From Mucilaginibacter sp. PAMC 26640 (GTDB lineage Bacteria > Bacteroidota > Bacteroidia > Sphingobacteriales > Sphingobacteriaceae): a stretch of 64,000 nucleotides of DNA. The stretch covers positions 3,720,001 through 3,784,000 of the forward strand of contig CP014773.1 of assembly GCA_001596135.1 (NCBI GenBank), read 5' to 3'. Shown piece after piece: positions 1 through 9,475 of this stretch (position 1 is the stretch's first letter; the number at the start of each line of letters is the position of its first letter). The notes under the pieces were generated by a model. It was not told the origin of the DNA and searched no databases. It was given only the letters and a program-made list of their open reading frames with translations. Position numbers and translations under genes: made by a program.

Positions 1-295
1 ATTCCCGATAGAAACCCCTGCGCAACGTTTCAGCCTGCGATCTGCAAAAGATTTTGCTGAGCAACTCTCAGTACATGTAAACCATCTTAATCGTGCCATC
101 CGGCAAACTACCGGCAAAACCACTACCGATCATATTATGGAACGCCTGGCTACAGAGGCCCGGGCTCTTCTCCGCCACACCAACTGGAACATTGCTGAAA
201 TAAGCTACAGTCTTGGCTTTGAAGAACCCGCACATTTCAATAACTTTTTCAAAAAACAAACCAATACGACGCCATCCGCTTTCAGGGTTGTTTGA
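1..295 (+). CDS. AraC family transcriptional regulator, C-terminal part (5' end outside window)
   Basis: This is the last 97 codons of an AraC/XylS-type DNA-binding regulator, read from base 2 to the TGA at 293-295. The visible part is the double helix-turn-helix domain. The first HTH includes the stretch AKDFAEQLSVHVNHLNRAIR. The second ends in the family signature region, with IAEISYSLGFEEPAHFNNFF followed by KKQTNTTPSAFR. The sensor domain lies upstream of the window, so the ligand is unknown. It lies 81 bp upstream of two tandem short-chain dehydrogenase genes on the same strand. AraC regulators often sit beside SDR genes that they control, so it may regulate them. That link is inference. 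Confidence 0.9.
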   Translation, partial: FPIETPAQRFSLRSAKDFAEQLSVHVNHLNRAIRQTTGKTTTDHIMERLATEARALLRHTNWNIAEISYSLGFEEPAHFNNFFKKQTNTTPSAFRVV

Positions 296-376
296 ATTTT
301 GCAATAATTGGTTTGAATGCTGCAAACGGTAGCGGCTGCCTGTCCGTACTTTTGATCTATCAACAAAATCAAATTT

Positions 377-1219
377 ATGAACAACAGCAAGACATGGTTT
401 ATCACAGGTGCCTCCAAAGGTTTTGGCTTAAGCCTGGTTAAACAGCTATTACAAGCCGGGCACAACGTGGCAGCCACGTCCCGCAATTTGAATGAGCTTA
501 TAGAAGCGGTGGGCCGCCCAATCTCTGGAAACTTTTTACCGCTGCAGGTTGAACTTGGCAATGAAGACAGCGTAGGTTGTGCCATCCATCAAACAAAAGC
601 CGCTTTTAAGCAAATTGATGTGGTGATCAACAATGCAGGCTATGGCATTGGCGGTAGCATTGAAGAATTAACCGACCGAGAAACTCGCGACAGCTTTGAA
701 GTGAACGTTTTTGGCACACTAAACGTTATCCGCATGGTGATGCCTTATCTGCGCCAGCAACAGTCGGGGCATATCATCAACATTTCGTCCATTGCGGGTA
801 TCACCGGGAACGCCGGCTGGGCAGTCTACGCCGCTACCAAGTTTTCGGTTATTGGCCTCTCGGAGGTACTGGCACAGGACGTGGCCGAATTTGGTGTAAA
901 AGTAACGGTAGTAGCACCGGGTGCATTCCGTACCAGTTTCCTTAAACCAGATTCCCTCGCAATAGCCAGGCACCAGATACAGGACTATAGCCTTGTCCGC
1001 AATATCCACAACAAGTATCTGCAAATGGATGGCAAGCAAACCGGGGACCCGGAAAAGGCAGCAGCGGCCATTATTGAGGTAGCACAATCGGCACACCCGC
1101 CGCTCTACCTATTATTGGGAGAAGACGCCTTCGACCGCGCGATGGGTAAACTCGATAAACTGGAAAAAGAATTCATGCTCAACGAGGAGTTATCAAAATC
1201 TATGGCCTATCATGGCTAA
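377..1219 (+). CDS. Short-chain dehydrogenase/reductase (SDR), first of a tandem pair
   Basis: A 280-residue NAD(P)-dependent oxidoreductase of the classical SDR family, expected to be cytosolic. The Rossmann cofactor motif TGASKGFG is at residues 10-17, the NNAG motif near residue 87, and the catalytic YxxxK motif is Y151-A-A-T-K155 with the supporting serine in NISSIAG. The length is usual for an SDR. The substrate cannot be told from sequence. The next gene encodes a close paralogue on the same strand, and the upstream gene is an AraC-type regulator. The ATG at 377 gives MNNSKTWFITG, which matches the start of the paralogue and supports this start. Confidence 0.93.
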   Translation: MNNSKTWFITGASKGFGLSLVKQLLQAGHNVAATSRNLNELIEAVGRPISGNFLPLQVELGNEDSVGCAIHQTKAAFKQIDVVINNAGYGIGGSIEELTDRETRDSFEVNVFGTLNVIRMVMPYLRQQQSGHIINISSIAGITGNAGWAVYAATKFSVIGLSEVLAQDVAEFGVKVTVVAPGAFRTSFLKPDSLAIARHQIQDYSLVRNIHNKYLQMDGKQTGDPEKAAAAIIEVAQSAHPPLYLLLGEDAFDRAMGKLDKLEKEFMLNEELSKSMAYHG

Positions 1220-1250
1220 TCAATTAATTACCTTACAAACAAAACACAAA

Positions 1251-2099
1251 ATGAATAATCAAAAAACATGGTTCGTAACCGGCGCTTCCAAAGGTTTAGG
1301 CTTGACCCTGGTGAAACAATTACTAGATAAAGGTTACAAGGTGGCGGCAACAAGTCGCACCATCAACGATTTGAATAGTGCAGTGGGAGAGCACGGGGAT
1401 TTTTTACCGCTTGCAGTGGACATAAAAACAGAGGCTAGTGTACAGGAAGCCATCAATCAAACCCTTAAACGATTCGGCAAGATAGACGTTGTGGTAAACA
1501 ATGCGGGCTATGGCCTTACCGGCAGCCTTGAAGAACTAACCGACGAGGAAGCACGCGAGAATTTTAATGTAAATGTGTTCGGTTCCTTAAACGTGATTAG
1601 AGCAGTTATGCCGCATTTGCGCGCACAGCACTCGGGACATATCTTTAACGTTTCCTCTATAGGCGGTTTCACGGGTAATTTCCCAGGCTTTGGCATTTAT
1701 TGCGCCACCAAATTTGCGGTGCAAGGTTTTACAGAATCGCTTGCCGCCGAAGCGAAAGCGTTTAATATTAAGGCTACCGTGGTGTCGCCGGGATATTTCC
1801 GCACAAACTTCCTCCATCCTGATTCATTAAGCACACCAAAGAACGAAATTCAAGAATACAAAGATGTGCGTGCCGTACAAGCTGCTCACCAAAACGAAAT
1901 CAATGGCAACCAGGCCGGTGATCCCGAAAAAGCCGCCGCGGTGATCATCGCTGTGGCAGAATCGGCTGGTGCTCCTTTGCATCTGTTCCTTGGCGAGGAT
2001 GCGTATCACCTGGCCTACCAAAAAATGGAATCGGTTAAAAACGATCTGGAAAGCTGGAAAGAAATAACTACTGCTACAGGTTTTGTAGCAGTAGCATAA
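1251..2099 (+). CDS. Short-chain dehydrogenase/reductase (SDR), second of a tandem pair
   Basis: A 282-residue SDR clearly paralogous to the preceding gene, sharing the start MNN.KTWF.TGASKG.GL, the NNAGYG motif and the C-terminal HPDSL/DPEKAAA region. The catalytic motif is Y150-C-A-T-K154. An upstream in-frame ATG at 1212 would overlap the previous gene by 8 bp and add 13 residues with no SDR match. I chose the ATG at 1251 because it aligns with the start of the paralogue. The pair most likely arose by local duplication, and a shared transcript is likely. A hairpin with a T-rich tail follows the stop. Confidence 0.93.
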   Translation: MNNQKTWFVTGASKGLGLTLVKQLLDKGYKVAATSRTINDLNSAVGEHGDFLPLAVDIKTEASVQEAINQTLKRFGKIDVVVNNAGYGLTGSLEELTDEEARENFNVNVFGSLNVIRAVMPHLRAQHSGHIFNVSSIGGFTGNFPGFGIYCATKFAVQGFTESLAAEAKAFNIKATVVSPGYFRTNFLHPDSLSTPKNEIQEYKDVRAVQAAHQNEINGNQAGDPEKAAAVIIAVAESAGAPLHLFLGEDAYHLAYQKMESVKNDLESWKEITTATGFVAVA

Positions 2100-2122
2100 T
2101 TCGCAATAATATGATTATGCAG

Positions 2123-2155
2123 AGCGGCTTAATACACAGCCGCTTTTGCTTTTAA
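2123..2155 (+). terminator. Rho-independent terminator after the SDR pair
   Basis: Arms AGCGGCT (2123-2129) and AGCCGCT (2138-2144) with an 8-base loop, followed by TTTTGCTTTT. It lies 24 bp after the second SDR stop and ends just before the convergent PepSY gene. Confidence 0.65.
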
Positions 2156-2170
2156 AAGAAAGCCCAAAGG

Positions 2171-3415
2171 TTAATGAGCTAATACGATCTTGTCAACGGG
2201 TAATGGTCGTCTCTTTCTCACCTTTTTATCTTTCTTTTTGATCCTGTCCAGCCACATCATTACACCCGTTACCGGGAAGATCAGTGATAACAAACAAACT
2301 ATAAAGCTCAGGATCTTGGTTGGGAGCCCAAATACTGACCCGGTATGCACTGGCTTTACCAGGGCTCTTACCCGTTGACCAAAGCTTTTGCTTTGATAAC
2401 TCGATACGCCCAATTGTTTTCCACTATACTGATCGATGTAATAGGTATCTCCTGTATTTTCTGCCGAACCTCTTGGCTGAATATTAATGGTATATATCCC
2501 GGCGGAATCACCCGGTACACGAAGAGTGAAATACGCCGCGGTTTTAAGTGGAACTGCTACAGCCTGCAGCGCCTGGTCGGATGGAAGCGATCGCAACCCT
2601 GCAGCATATTTAGATTTTGGGGGTTCCAAATCTTTAGAGGGCTCAGATGCTGTAATAGCATACAAAGCTTTGTTGGCCCAATCGAAAGACATGATTAAGC
2701 CGGTTAGTACAATAACGATTAAAAATACCGAGGTGTAAAACCCGAATACGATATGCAGATCATGGGTAAGGCGTTTAGTGCTGCCACCCCATTTGATCTT
2801 CATTCGCTGACGCATGATATTGAGTGTTTTAGGCCACCACAAAATCACCCCGGTGATCAATATAAATAAAAAAATAACAGTAGAAATGCCTACTATTTTG
2901 TTGCCAAAACTGTCTTTACCAGCCAATAAAAAGCGATGCAGCATTTCTACTGTATTTAAAAACGATTTGCGCTTATTGAATTGCCCCAGCACATCGCCTG
3001 TATACGGATTTACATAAATGGTTAAAGATGGTTTCTTGCCTTGTCCAGGCTTTTTGCTTTTATCATTGTCCTTTGCTTTAAGCTGTTTAGCAGTTTCCTT
3101 ACCGTCGTTGCTGCTCTTACCTTTTTGGCCTTTATTGTCGGGCAACGTTATATTGATCTCAACAGCTCTCTCTGGTTCATTATAAACCATTATCGAGCTC
3201 AGTTTGGCCTTAGGGGATTGCTTTAAAGCGTTTTGCGCGAGCGCAGACAGCGGTAAGCGTTCACCCTTTGCTTCCACGAAATATCGTTGCGGGTACAATA
3301 AATGGTTAATCTCTTTCTCAAAAACCAAAATTGTTCCGGTGAGGCACGAGCAAAAAATAACCAAACCTGCGGCAAGGCTCAGGTACAAATGGATATTACG
3401 GAAAAATATTTTCAT
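2171..3415 (-). CDS. PepSY-associated transmembrane helix protein
   Basis: An inner-membrane PepSY_TM protein of about 414 residues. Hydrophobic segments follow the N-terminal region IHLYLSLAAGLVIFCSC, and occur near the middle (VIFLFILITGVILWW; FLIVIVLTGLIM) and close to the C-terminus (LSFIVCLLSLIFPVTGVMMWL). A lysine-rich periplasmic stretch lies around residues 110-135. Members next to siderophore receptors are thought to help reduce or release iron. The TonB receptor gene lies directly upstream on the same strand, so co-transcription is likely. The start is uncertain: ATG at 3415 gives MKIFFRNIHLYLSL, which fits the family. ATG at 3442 and GTG at 3451 are in-frame alternatives. Confidence 0.88.
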   Translation of the reverse strand: MKIFFRNIHLYLSLAAGLVIFCSCLTGTILVFEKEINHLLYPQRYFVEAKGERLPLSALAQNALKQSPKAKLSSIMVYNEPERAVEINITLPDNKGQKGKSSNDGKETAKQLKAKDNDKSKKPGQGKKPSLTIYVNPYTGDVLGQFNKRKSFLNTVEMLHRFLLAGKDSFGNKIVGISTVIFLFILITGVILWWPKTLNIMRQRMKIKWGGSTKRLTHDLHIVFGFYTSVFLIVIVLTGLIMSFDWANKALYAITASEPSKDLEPPKSKYAAGLRSLPSDQALQAVAVPLKTAAYFTLRVPGDSAGIYTINIQPRGSAENTGDTYYIDQYSGKQLGVSSYQSKSFGQRVRALVKPVHTGSVFGLPTKILSFIVCLLSLIFPVTGVMMWLDRIKKKDKKVRKRRPLPVDKIVLAH

Positions 3416-3481
3416 GCGGCTGGTTTGAAAAAGCCGGGACATGCAGCGCACGCCCCGGTTTGTATTGTTTATTAGTATATT

Positions 3482-5989
3482 TTAAAATTTATAGCTCAAT
3501 GTAGTTAAAAACTGTCGCGGTGCAATTGGGTTAATGCTATAATTTTCGTGCACATTCCAATTAAGAACATCACCTATGTTTGATATTTTACCGATGATGG
3601 AGATTTTCTTATACGTATAGCCAATAGAGGCATCTACTGTAGTAAATTTTGGAACATAAACGAGTCTTGATCCGGTTTGTGATTGGCCCACAGTATTCAA
3701 GAAGCCAGAAATACGGTTACCCAGGTAAAATACCGAAACACCGGCTCTGAAACCTTTCAGGCTGCCATCTAAAAAGTTGTAAAATGCGCTGGCGTTGGCG
3801 GTATGTTTGGGTACGTTGAGTAGCGGCTGGCCAGCTATAACACTGCCCGTAACAGTTGATGTTTTGGTATAACGTGCATTAGTATAACTGTAACCGGCTA
3901 ACAGATCAAGGCCCCTTACCGGGTGCCCGGCAATATCTAATTCTACTCCGTCGCTTTTGGTCTCGCCGCTGAGCACTTTAATATTGGTGTTGGTGTTTGG
4001 TGTTACCCCATCTGCCTGGAAAGGAGCCGTTTGCGCCAGGTTGTTGTTTAAAATTCGGTAGGCGGTTACATTGACAGATAAATTACCGTTCAAGAAGTCA
4101 TTCTTCACACCGACTTCATACTGCCCGATGATCGACGGATCTACAGGGTTGTTGTTGATATCAACACCTGTATTAACTACGAAGGAGTTGGAGTAACTGG
4201 CAAATAGTGCAGTATTTTCTTGTGGTTTGTACACCAACCCAAACCGGGGTGAAAACGCTTTATCTGTCTTACTTTTTGAGGACGCAACTGCACCGTAACT
4301 TGAAAGTGAATTAACAGTTGTTGGCGCAATGTACTGATAAGACCAGCGGATGCCCGCCAATACCTTTACTTTTTCGGATAGGCTGATGAGGTCATTGAAA
4401 TATGCCCCGAAACGATCAGTGTTGGTAACAATGTCATAAAACGGATTCATGGATGGCATATCAGTACGGGCGGTATACTTGCCTAGGTCGAAAATATTTA
4501 TTTTATCATACGTGGAGCTTTTAGTTGTTCCATCGGCATCCAGATAGCTGGATACACCGCCTGATGCAACAACTTGATTTGCGCCGTTCACCGTATTGAT
4601 ATTAGCAACGTATGTATAGTTGTCGTTCTTGTATTTATCAGCATCCATACCTGCTAATATATTATGTTTAAGAGGGCCTGTATTAAACTGGCCGGTTATG
4701 TTGATCTGGCCAGTAATATAGTCCTCGATAGTTTTAGTACGGTTTAACGGGCGCGACCAATCGCCGCTGGCATCAGGTTGTACGCGTTCTGTTGTTTGAT
4801 ACTGCCTGTCGAAGTATTGGTAGGAAACCCCGCCATTTATTTGCCACAAACTGTTTAGCTGATGATTTACGGTTACGGTAGCCGTAGACTGCTTTGTTTT
4901 ACCGGTAGACCACCGCGGACTAAGGTATCGGTTACGGGGAACGTTAGCAATGATGTTATTCACCTGGCCAGTGCCGAAATCGGGAGTGAAGTCATAATCC
5001 AGGTGGTCGCCTTCAACAATGATGGTTGTTTTATCGGTTGCTTTGTATAGGAGCGAAGGGTTGACATAAATCCGTTCGTTCTTGACCACATCCCGGAAAC
5101 TTTTTGAATTTTCGTATGTACCATTTAACCGGTAAGCTAGTTTTGAACTTATTGGTCCGTAAATGTCTACAGTGGGTTTAAAAAGTTCATAACTGCCATA
5201 GGTCATAGAAACCTGGCCGCCTTGTTCAAATTTCGGCTTTTTAGTAATCATATTAAGAACTCCGCCAGGCGCAACATTACCATATAGCAAAGCCGCACTG
5301 CCCTTTAAAATTTCAACCCGCTCTAATGAGCTGATCTCTGGCATTGCCCCGGAATTTACTCTGAAGCCATTTTTGAACATGTTGGTACTGGAGAAGTTAT
5401 AGCCCCGCGCAGCAAAGGTTTCCTGTGTGTTGCCACGTGCGCTGTATAAGTAAACGCCGTTAACGTTTTTAATTACATCGCTTAAACGCAAAGCTTGCTG
5501 TTGATCCAAAACGTCGCGGCCAATAACAGATACGCTTTGCGGGAGATCAATAGGGGCAACGGCCATTTTACCAATGCTGAGGTTTTTGCGGTTGATGGTT
5601 TTGGTAGATGAAACAGTTACTTCATTCAAACTATTGGCATCGTCTGCTAAGGTAAAGTTTGCGGTTGTAATATGGTTAGCGGTTACGGTAACACTTTGCT
5701 CATCAGATTTTGCTCCCGTAAATGAAATTTTAAGGATGTAGTTACCGGGTTTAATGTTGTTAAACAAGTACGAACCATCATCTATGGTCATGGTTGTTTT
5801 ATTAACGCCCTTTAGCGTCACGGTTACAAATGATGCAGCTTTACCGTCTGCCGTTTTAACAAAACCGGTTATTTTACCATTGTTACCTTCGTCGTCATCG
5901 GCCTTCACTGTGAGGCTATACAGAGAGCAAGTAAGAATTAGTAAAAAAATACTTAATCGTTTTAGATAGGGATGTAGGATTATTTTCAT
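3482..5989 (-). CDS. TonB-dependent siderophore receptor with carboxypeptidase-like N-terminal domain
   Basis: An 835-residue outer-membrane receptor that imports a ligand using TonB energy. In order: a signal peptide ending around SLTVKA (residue 30); a CarboxypepD-regulatory-like beta domain at about 35-115, common in Bacteroidota receptors; a plug domain with motifs such as SVSVIGRDVL, RVEILKGSAALLYG and PGGVLNMITKKP; and a 22-strand barrel ending in LTTLSYKF with a terminal aromatic residue. The plug and barrel resemble FhuE/FpvA-type ferric siderophore receptors rather than SusC. The downstream PepSY gene and the palindromic promoter fit iron-regulated uptake. The exact siderophore is not visible. 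Confidence 0.94.
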   Translation of the reverse strand: MKIILHPYLKRLSIFLLILTCSLYSLTVKADDDEGNNGKITGFVKTADGKAASFVTVTLKGVNKTTMTIDDGSYLFNNIKPGNYILKISFTGAKSDEQSVTVTANHITTANFTLADDANSLNEVTVSSTKTINRKNLSIGKMAVAPIDLPQSVSVIGRDVLDQQQALRLSDVIKNVNGVYLYSARGNTQETFAARGYNFSSTNMFKNGFRVNSGAMPEISSLERVEILKGSAALLYGNVAPGGVLNMITKKPKFEQGGQVSMTYGSYELFKPTVDIYGPISSKLAYRLNGTYENSKSFRDVVKNERIYVNPSLLYKATDKTTIIVEGDHLDYDFTPDFGTGQVNNIIANVPRNRYLSPRWSTGKTKQSTATVTVNHQLNSLWQINGGVSYQYFDRQYQTTERVQPDASGDWSRPLNRTKTIEDYITGQINITGQFNTGPLKHNILAGMDADKYKNDNYTYVANINTVNGANQVVASGGVSSYLDADGTTKSSTYDKINIFDLGKYTARTDMPSMNPFYDIVTNTDRFGAYFNDLISLSEKVKVLAGIRWSYQYIAPTTVNSLSSYGAVASSKSKTDKAFSPRFGLVYKPQENTALFASYSNSFVVNTGVDINNNPVDPSIIGQYEVGVKNDFLNGNLSVNVTAYRILNNNLAQTAPFQADGVTPNTNTNIKVLSGETKSDGVELDIAGHPVRGLDLLAGYSYTNARYTKTSTVTGSVIAGQPLLNVPKHTANASAFYNFLDGSLKGFRAGVSVFYLGNRISGFLNTVGQSQTGSRLVYVPKFTTVDASIGYTYKKISIIGKISNIGDVLNWNVHENYSINPIAPRQFLTTLSYKF

Positions 5990-6018
5990 TAGTTATTTAT
6001 ATTAAGTCTAATTAAGCG

Positions 6019-6049
6019 CAAAAATAGCCTTACAAAGTTAAATTGCAAA
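6019..6049 (-). promoter_or_regulatory. Bacteroidota-type promoter of the TonB receptor
   Basis: Read on the minus strand, the -33 element TTTG (6049-6046) and the -7 element TATTTTTG (6026-6019, fits TAnnTTTG) are separated by exactly 19 bases, the usual spacing for the Bacteroidota primary sigma factor. Transcription would start about 20-25 bases upstream of the ATG at 5989. Confidence 0.7.
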
Positions 6050-6051
6050 CT

Positions 6052-6074
6052 TTATTTAGAATAATTTTAAATAA
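6052..6074. promoter_or_regulatory. Candidate operator: 23-bp near-perfect palindrome (possibly Fur)
   Basis: Arms TTATTTAGAAT and ATTTTAAATAA flank one central base, with a single mismatch out of 11 pairs. The palindrome ends 2 bp upstream of the -33 box of the TonB receptor promoter. The place and the AT-rich symmetry suit an iron-responsive repressor such as Fur, but the sequence is not the classical E. coli Fur box, so the assignment is inference. Confidence 0.5.
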
Positions 6075-6165
6075 GCTATTTAGGGTATACGTCTCCTGTA
6101 AAAAAAAGCGCCTATAGGCAATTTTTACAGTTTAGGGCCTAATAATTGTTGGGGAATTATTTAAG

Positions 6166-8148
6166 ATGAGCACATTCCCGAGCAACTTTAGTCCGGAACA
6201 GTTACTGGACATACTAATGCAATCCAAAACGGCCACTGCCATACACAGTACCGATGAAATGATAATTGAAATGGCCAATGATAGTATGATCGCTATCTGG
6301 GGGAAGGATAGAAGTATAATCGGTAAACCAATTGAAGATGCTTTACCCGAATTAAAAGGACAGCCATTCCTAAAAATGTTGCAGAGCGTGCTGCATACGG
6401 GACAAACAATATCCGGCAGTGATACCATGGCGGAACTAGTTGTAGCAGGTGAGTTACGTCAATTTTACTTCGATTTTGAATACAAAGCAATAAAAGACGA
6501 TCGTGGAATGGTCATGTGTGTATTGCACACCGCCCTTGATGTAACCGAACGGTACCTCAGCCGTTTGCGCGAAAAAGAATTGAATTCTGAGCTTAAAGCA
6601 ATTAACGAGGAACTGGCAGCAGCGAATGAAGAGCTGGTTTCTACAAATGACGAATTGGGAGAATACCAACATACGCTATTGCAGCTTAATGATAATTTGG
6701 CTGCAAGCGAAACCGAATTGCAATTTGCAATTGATGCTGCCAGTTTGGGCACATGGGATCTTGATCCGGCAACCTATCGCTTTTCGGGGAATGAGCGCTT
6801 AAAATCATGGTTCGGCCTGAAGGCAGACCAGGAAATAGAACTTAGTAAAGCAACTGATATTATCGCAGAAAGCGACAGAGAAAGAATAATAGAAGCGATT
6901 AGCTATGCTATGAACCCAGCGTCGCGCGGTGTGTACGACGTAGAGTTTACGATAATTAATCCACAAACCGGGCTTCCGCGCATTGTGAAAGCGAAAGGGA
7001 GGGCTCTTTTTGATCCAGACGGAAAACCTGTCCGTTTCAGTGGCACCTTACAGGATATAACCGAAGAAAGAAAGGCGCAGGAAGAGTTGAATGAAACCAA
7101 CCAGCGCCTCAACATTGCGCTTGATGCAGGTAAGTTGGGATCGTACGATATTGAACTGGATAGCGGCCATATTATTTGCACCGATCAGTTTAAACTTAAT
7201 TACGGCCAGCCAATTAATAAGCCCTTTAATTTTACAGGGCTGATGCAAGCGGTTAATCCGGATTATAGATCGTATCTGCAACAGCAGTTAGAAATTGCTA
7301 TTGCAAATCATAGCATATACAATGCAGAGTATCAGATAACATGGCCAGATGGTTCTTTGCACTGGGTTAGTGCATCGGGTACGCCGCGTTATGATGAAAA
7401 TGCAAATGCCATTAGAATGGTAGGTGTAACCTACGACATTACCGAACGAAGGCAATTGGAGCAGCGTAAAGATGACTTTATCAGCATTGCCAGTCATGAA
7501 CTAAAGACACCTGTTACGAGTTTGAAAGCCTCTTTGCAATTGCTGGATAGAATGAAGGAAAACCCAACGGCTCCAATTTTTACCAGGCTCATTGAGCAAA
7601 GTAACCGAAGCATGGAAAAGATCACCAGCCTTATTGAAGATCTGTTGAACGTTAGCCGAATGAACGAAGGGCAGTTGCAATTGAATCGCTCTGTATTTAA
7701 CGTGGGTGATCTGTTAAAGTCTTGTTGCGATCATGTACGGGTTACCGGTAAACATGAACTCGTTTTTCATGGCGACCCGAATACCATGGTCTATGCGGAT
7801 GAGCACCGGATAGACCAGGTTGTAGTCAACCTGGTTAATAATGCGGTAAAATATGCGCCAAACTCGCGGGAAATCTATTTTCATGTATCTACAGAAGGCA
7901 AGATGGCGAAGATATCGGTAACAGATGGTGGCCCTGGCATTTCTCCGGAGAAATTGAGCCAGTTGTTCAATCGCTACTATCAGGCCAACTCACAGGGTTT
8001 CCAAAATAGCGGGCTGGGATTAGGACTTTACATCAGTTCGGAAATTGTTAACAGGCACGGCGGCCAAATTGGTGTGGAAAGCGAATTAGGTAAAGGGAGC
8101 ACTTTTTGGTTCACTATTCCTTTACAACCGAATGCTAACTTAAAGTAA
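6166..8148 (+). CDS. PAS-domain sensor histidine kinase
   Basis: A 660-residue kinase with no clear membrane segment, so probably cytosolic. Order: a first PAS/PAC domain (about 10-130, ending VTERYLSRLREKE); a coiled coil rich in E, N and L (about 130-185); two further PAS/PAC domains (about 180-305, ending DITEERKAQEE, and 310-430, ending DITERRQLEQ). Then come the HisKA domain with the phosphoacceptor H444 in SHELKTP, and the ATPase domain with N box NLVNNAVKYAP, G1 DGGPGIS and G2 GLGLGLY. No receiver domain is attached and no response regulator lies beside it. It is divergent from the TonB receptor and followed by a second kinase. The input signal is unknown. Confidence 0.93.
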   Translation: MSTFPSNFSPEQLLDILMQSKTATAIHSTDEMIIEMANDSMIAIWGKDRSIIGKPIEDALPELKGQPFLKMLQSVLHTGQTISGSDTMAELVVAGELRQFYFDFEYKAIKDDRGMVMCVLHTALDVTERYLSRLREKELNSELKAINEELAAANEELVSTNDELGEYQHTLLQLNDNLAASETELQFAIDAASLGTWDLDPATYRFSGNERLKSWFGLKADQEIELSKATDIIAESDRERIIEAISYAMNPASRGVYDVEFTIINPQTGLPRIVKAKGRALFDPDGKPVRFSGTLQDITEERKAQEELNETNQRLNIALDAGKLGSYDIELDSGHIICTDQFKLNYGQPINKPFNFTGLMQAVNPDYRSYLQQQLEIAIANHSIYNAEYQITWPDGSLHWVSASGTPRYDENANAIRMVGVTYDITERRQLEQRKDDFISIASHELKTPVTSLKASLQLLDRMKENPTAPIFTRLIEQSNRSMEKITSLIEDLLNVSRMNEGQLQLNRSVFNVGDLLKSCCDHVRVTGKHELVFHGDPNTMVYADEHRIDQVVVNLVNNAVKYAPNSREIYFHVSTEGKMAKISVTDGGPGISPEKLSQLFNRYYQANSQGFQNSGLGLGLYISSEIVNRHGGQIGVESELGKGSTFWFTIPLQPNANLK

Positions 8149-8224
8149 AATAATTCAACTGGTTGTTGTGAATTATAGAAACTATAGTAACAACTATTAT
8201 CTTTGCACAAACTATTGATAACCA

Positions 8225-9475
8225 TTGGCTAATTCGTATCCAATCCTTAATAATGAAGAAGACCGTTTAGAGGCACTGACATCTTACAATTTGTTGGACA
8301 CGCTGCCCGAGGATGATTTTGAAGAACTGACCGCATTAGCATCAGAAATATGCCAAACTCCTGTGGCATTGATCAGTCTCATTGATGACAAAAGACAATG
8401 GTTTAAATCTATTGTAGGGTTTGACGCCGCTGAGACAGCTAAAGAGCATGCATTTTGCGCCCACACCATCGCCCATGATAACGATATTATGGTGGTTCCG
8501 GATGCCCGGGAAGATCTTAGGTTTGCAGATAACCCGCTGGTAACCGGTAATCCAAATATTGTTTTTTATGCTGGGGTACCACTGGTTAACCAGGATGGCT
8601 TTGCTTTAGGGTCCTTGTGCGTGATCGATAAGACACCCAAAGAATTGTCTCAAAGACAAATTAAGTCTTTAAAAGTGTTGGGTAAGCAAGTACTTGCTCA
8701 GATGGAACTAAGGAGGAAAGTGGAGACACTGGAAAAGGCTAATCAGGACCTTCTAGAAACCAATGCTTTTATTCAGAAGTTTGCCAGCACAGCTGCACAT
8801 GATATTAAGAACCCCTTGAGTAGTATACTACTTACATCGCAGGCACTGCAGATGCGTTTAAGGAAATTAAACGATGATCAAAGCCGGAATCTGGCAGAGA
8901 TCAATATTACAGCAGCAAGAAAACTGCTTGGTTTGGTGGACGATATGCTGGAATACTCGTCAGCACCTGCCAGTTTGCTGAACAATCAGAAATCGTTGCA
9001 AATGAATGCCCTGTTAAAAGGAGTTGTGGCGCTGATTGATGTGCCTCAAGGTATTACTATTAATCTTCCAAAAGTAGATCATTCCATCACCTGCTCCGCT
9101 ATTGCGCTGGAGCAAATTTTCTTAAACCTGTTAACCAATGCCATCCGTTACAACGACAAAGCCGAAGGACTTATCAGTATCATGTTTAGGGAGGAGGGAG
9201 AACGCTATCATTTTAAGGTTTCGGATAACGGCATAGGTATTGAAGAAAAAAACCTCGAAAGAATTTTCCATAAAGAAGTTACCTTAAATGAAACTGATCG
9301 TTTTAACAGTAAGGGCACAGGCATTGGTTTATACACGGTTAAAGCGCTGATAGAAAAATTACTTGGCAAAATCTCAGTATCTTCCAGGGTTGGATCCGGC
9401 ACCACTTTTGAATTTTCTATCCGTAAGAATGTAGAAGTTGATGAAGCCGATATTGCCAAAATAAAAACTGTTTAA
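8225..9475 (+). CDS. GAF-domain sensor histidine kinase (TTG start)
   Basis: A 416-residue cytosolic kinase. A GAF domain occupies about residues 15-165 (IDDKRQWFKSIVG and FYAGVPLVNQDGFALGSLCV are typical). A short coiled coil leads to HisKA with H192 in AAHDIKNPLSS. The ATPase domain has the N box NLLTNAIRYND, G1 DNGIGI and G2 GTGIGLYT. The start is TTG at 8225: the frame has no ATG before the GAF domain begins, and the N-terminus reads as a normal GAF lead-in. Its 3' end overlaps the convergent hydrolase gene by 4 bp. It follows another kinase and may share its regulon, but no partner regulator is adjacent. Confidence 0.9.
   Translation: MANSYPILNNEEDRLEALTSYNLLDTLPEDDFEELTALASEICQTPVALISLIDDKRQWFKSIVGFDAAETAKEHAFCAHTIAHDNDIMVVPDAREDLRFADNPLVTGNPNIVFYAGVPLVNQDGFALGSLCVIDKTPKELSQRQIKSLKVLGKQVLAQMELRRKVETLEKANQDLLETNAFIQKFASTAAHDIKNPLSSILLTSQALQMRLRKLNDDQSRNLAEINITAARKLLGLVDDMLEYSSAPASLLNNQKSLQMNALLKGVVALIDVPQGITINLPKVDHSITCSAIALEQIFLNLLTNAIRYNDKAEGLISIMFREEGERYHFKVSDNGIGIEEKNLERIFHKEVTLNETDRFNSKGTGIGLYTVKALIEKLLGKISVSSRVGSGTTFEFSIRKNVEVDEADIAKIKTV

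Noticed and set aside
2190-3428. Several plus-strand open frames inside the PepSY gene
   Set aside because: They are antisense to a complete family-matching gene and show no domain.
8225-8227. Possible frameshift or sequencing error at the GAF kinase start because it begins with TTG
   Set aside because: The frame is open and the domain begins right after it. TTG starts are accepted in bacteria, and no ATG is lost by a single-base change that I can see.
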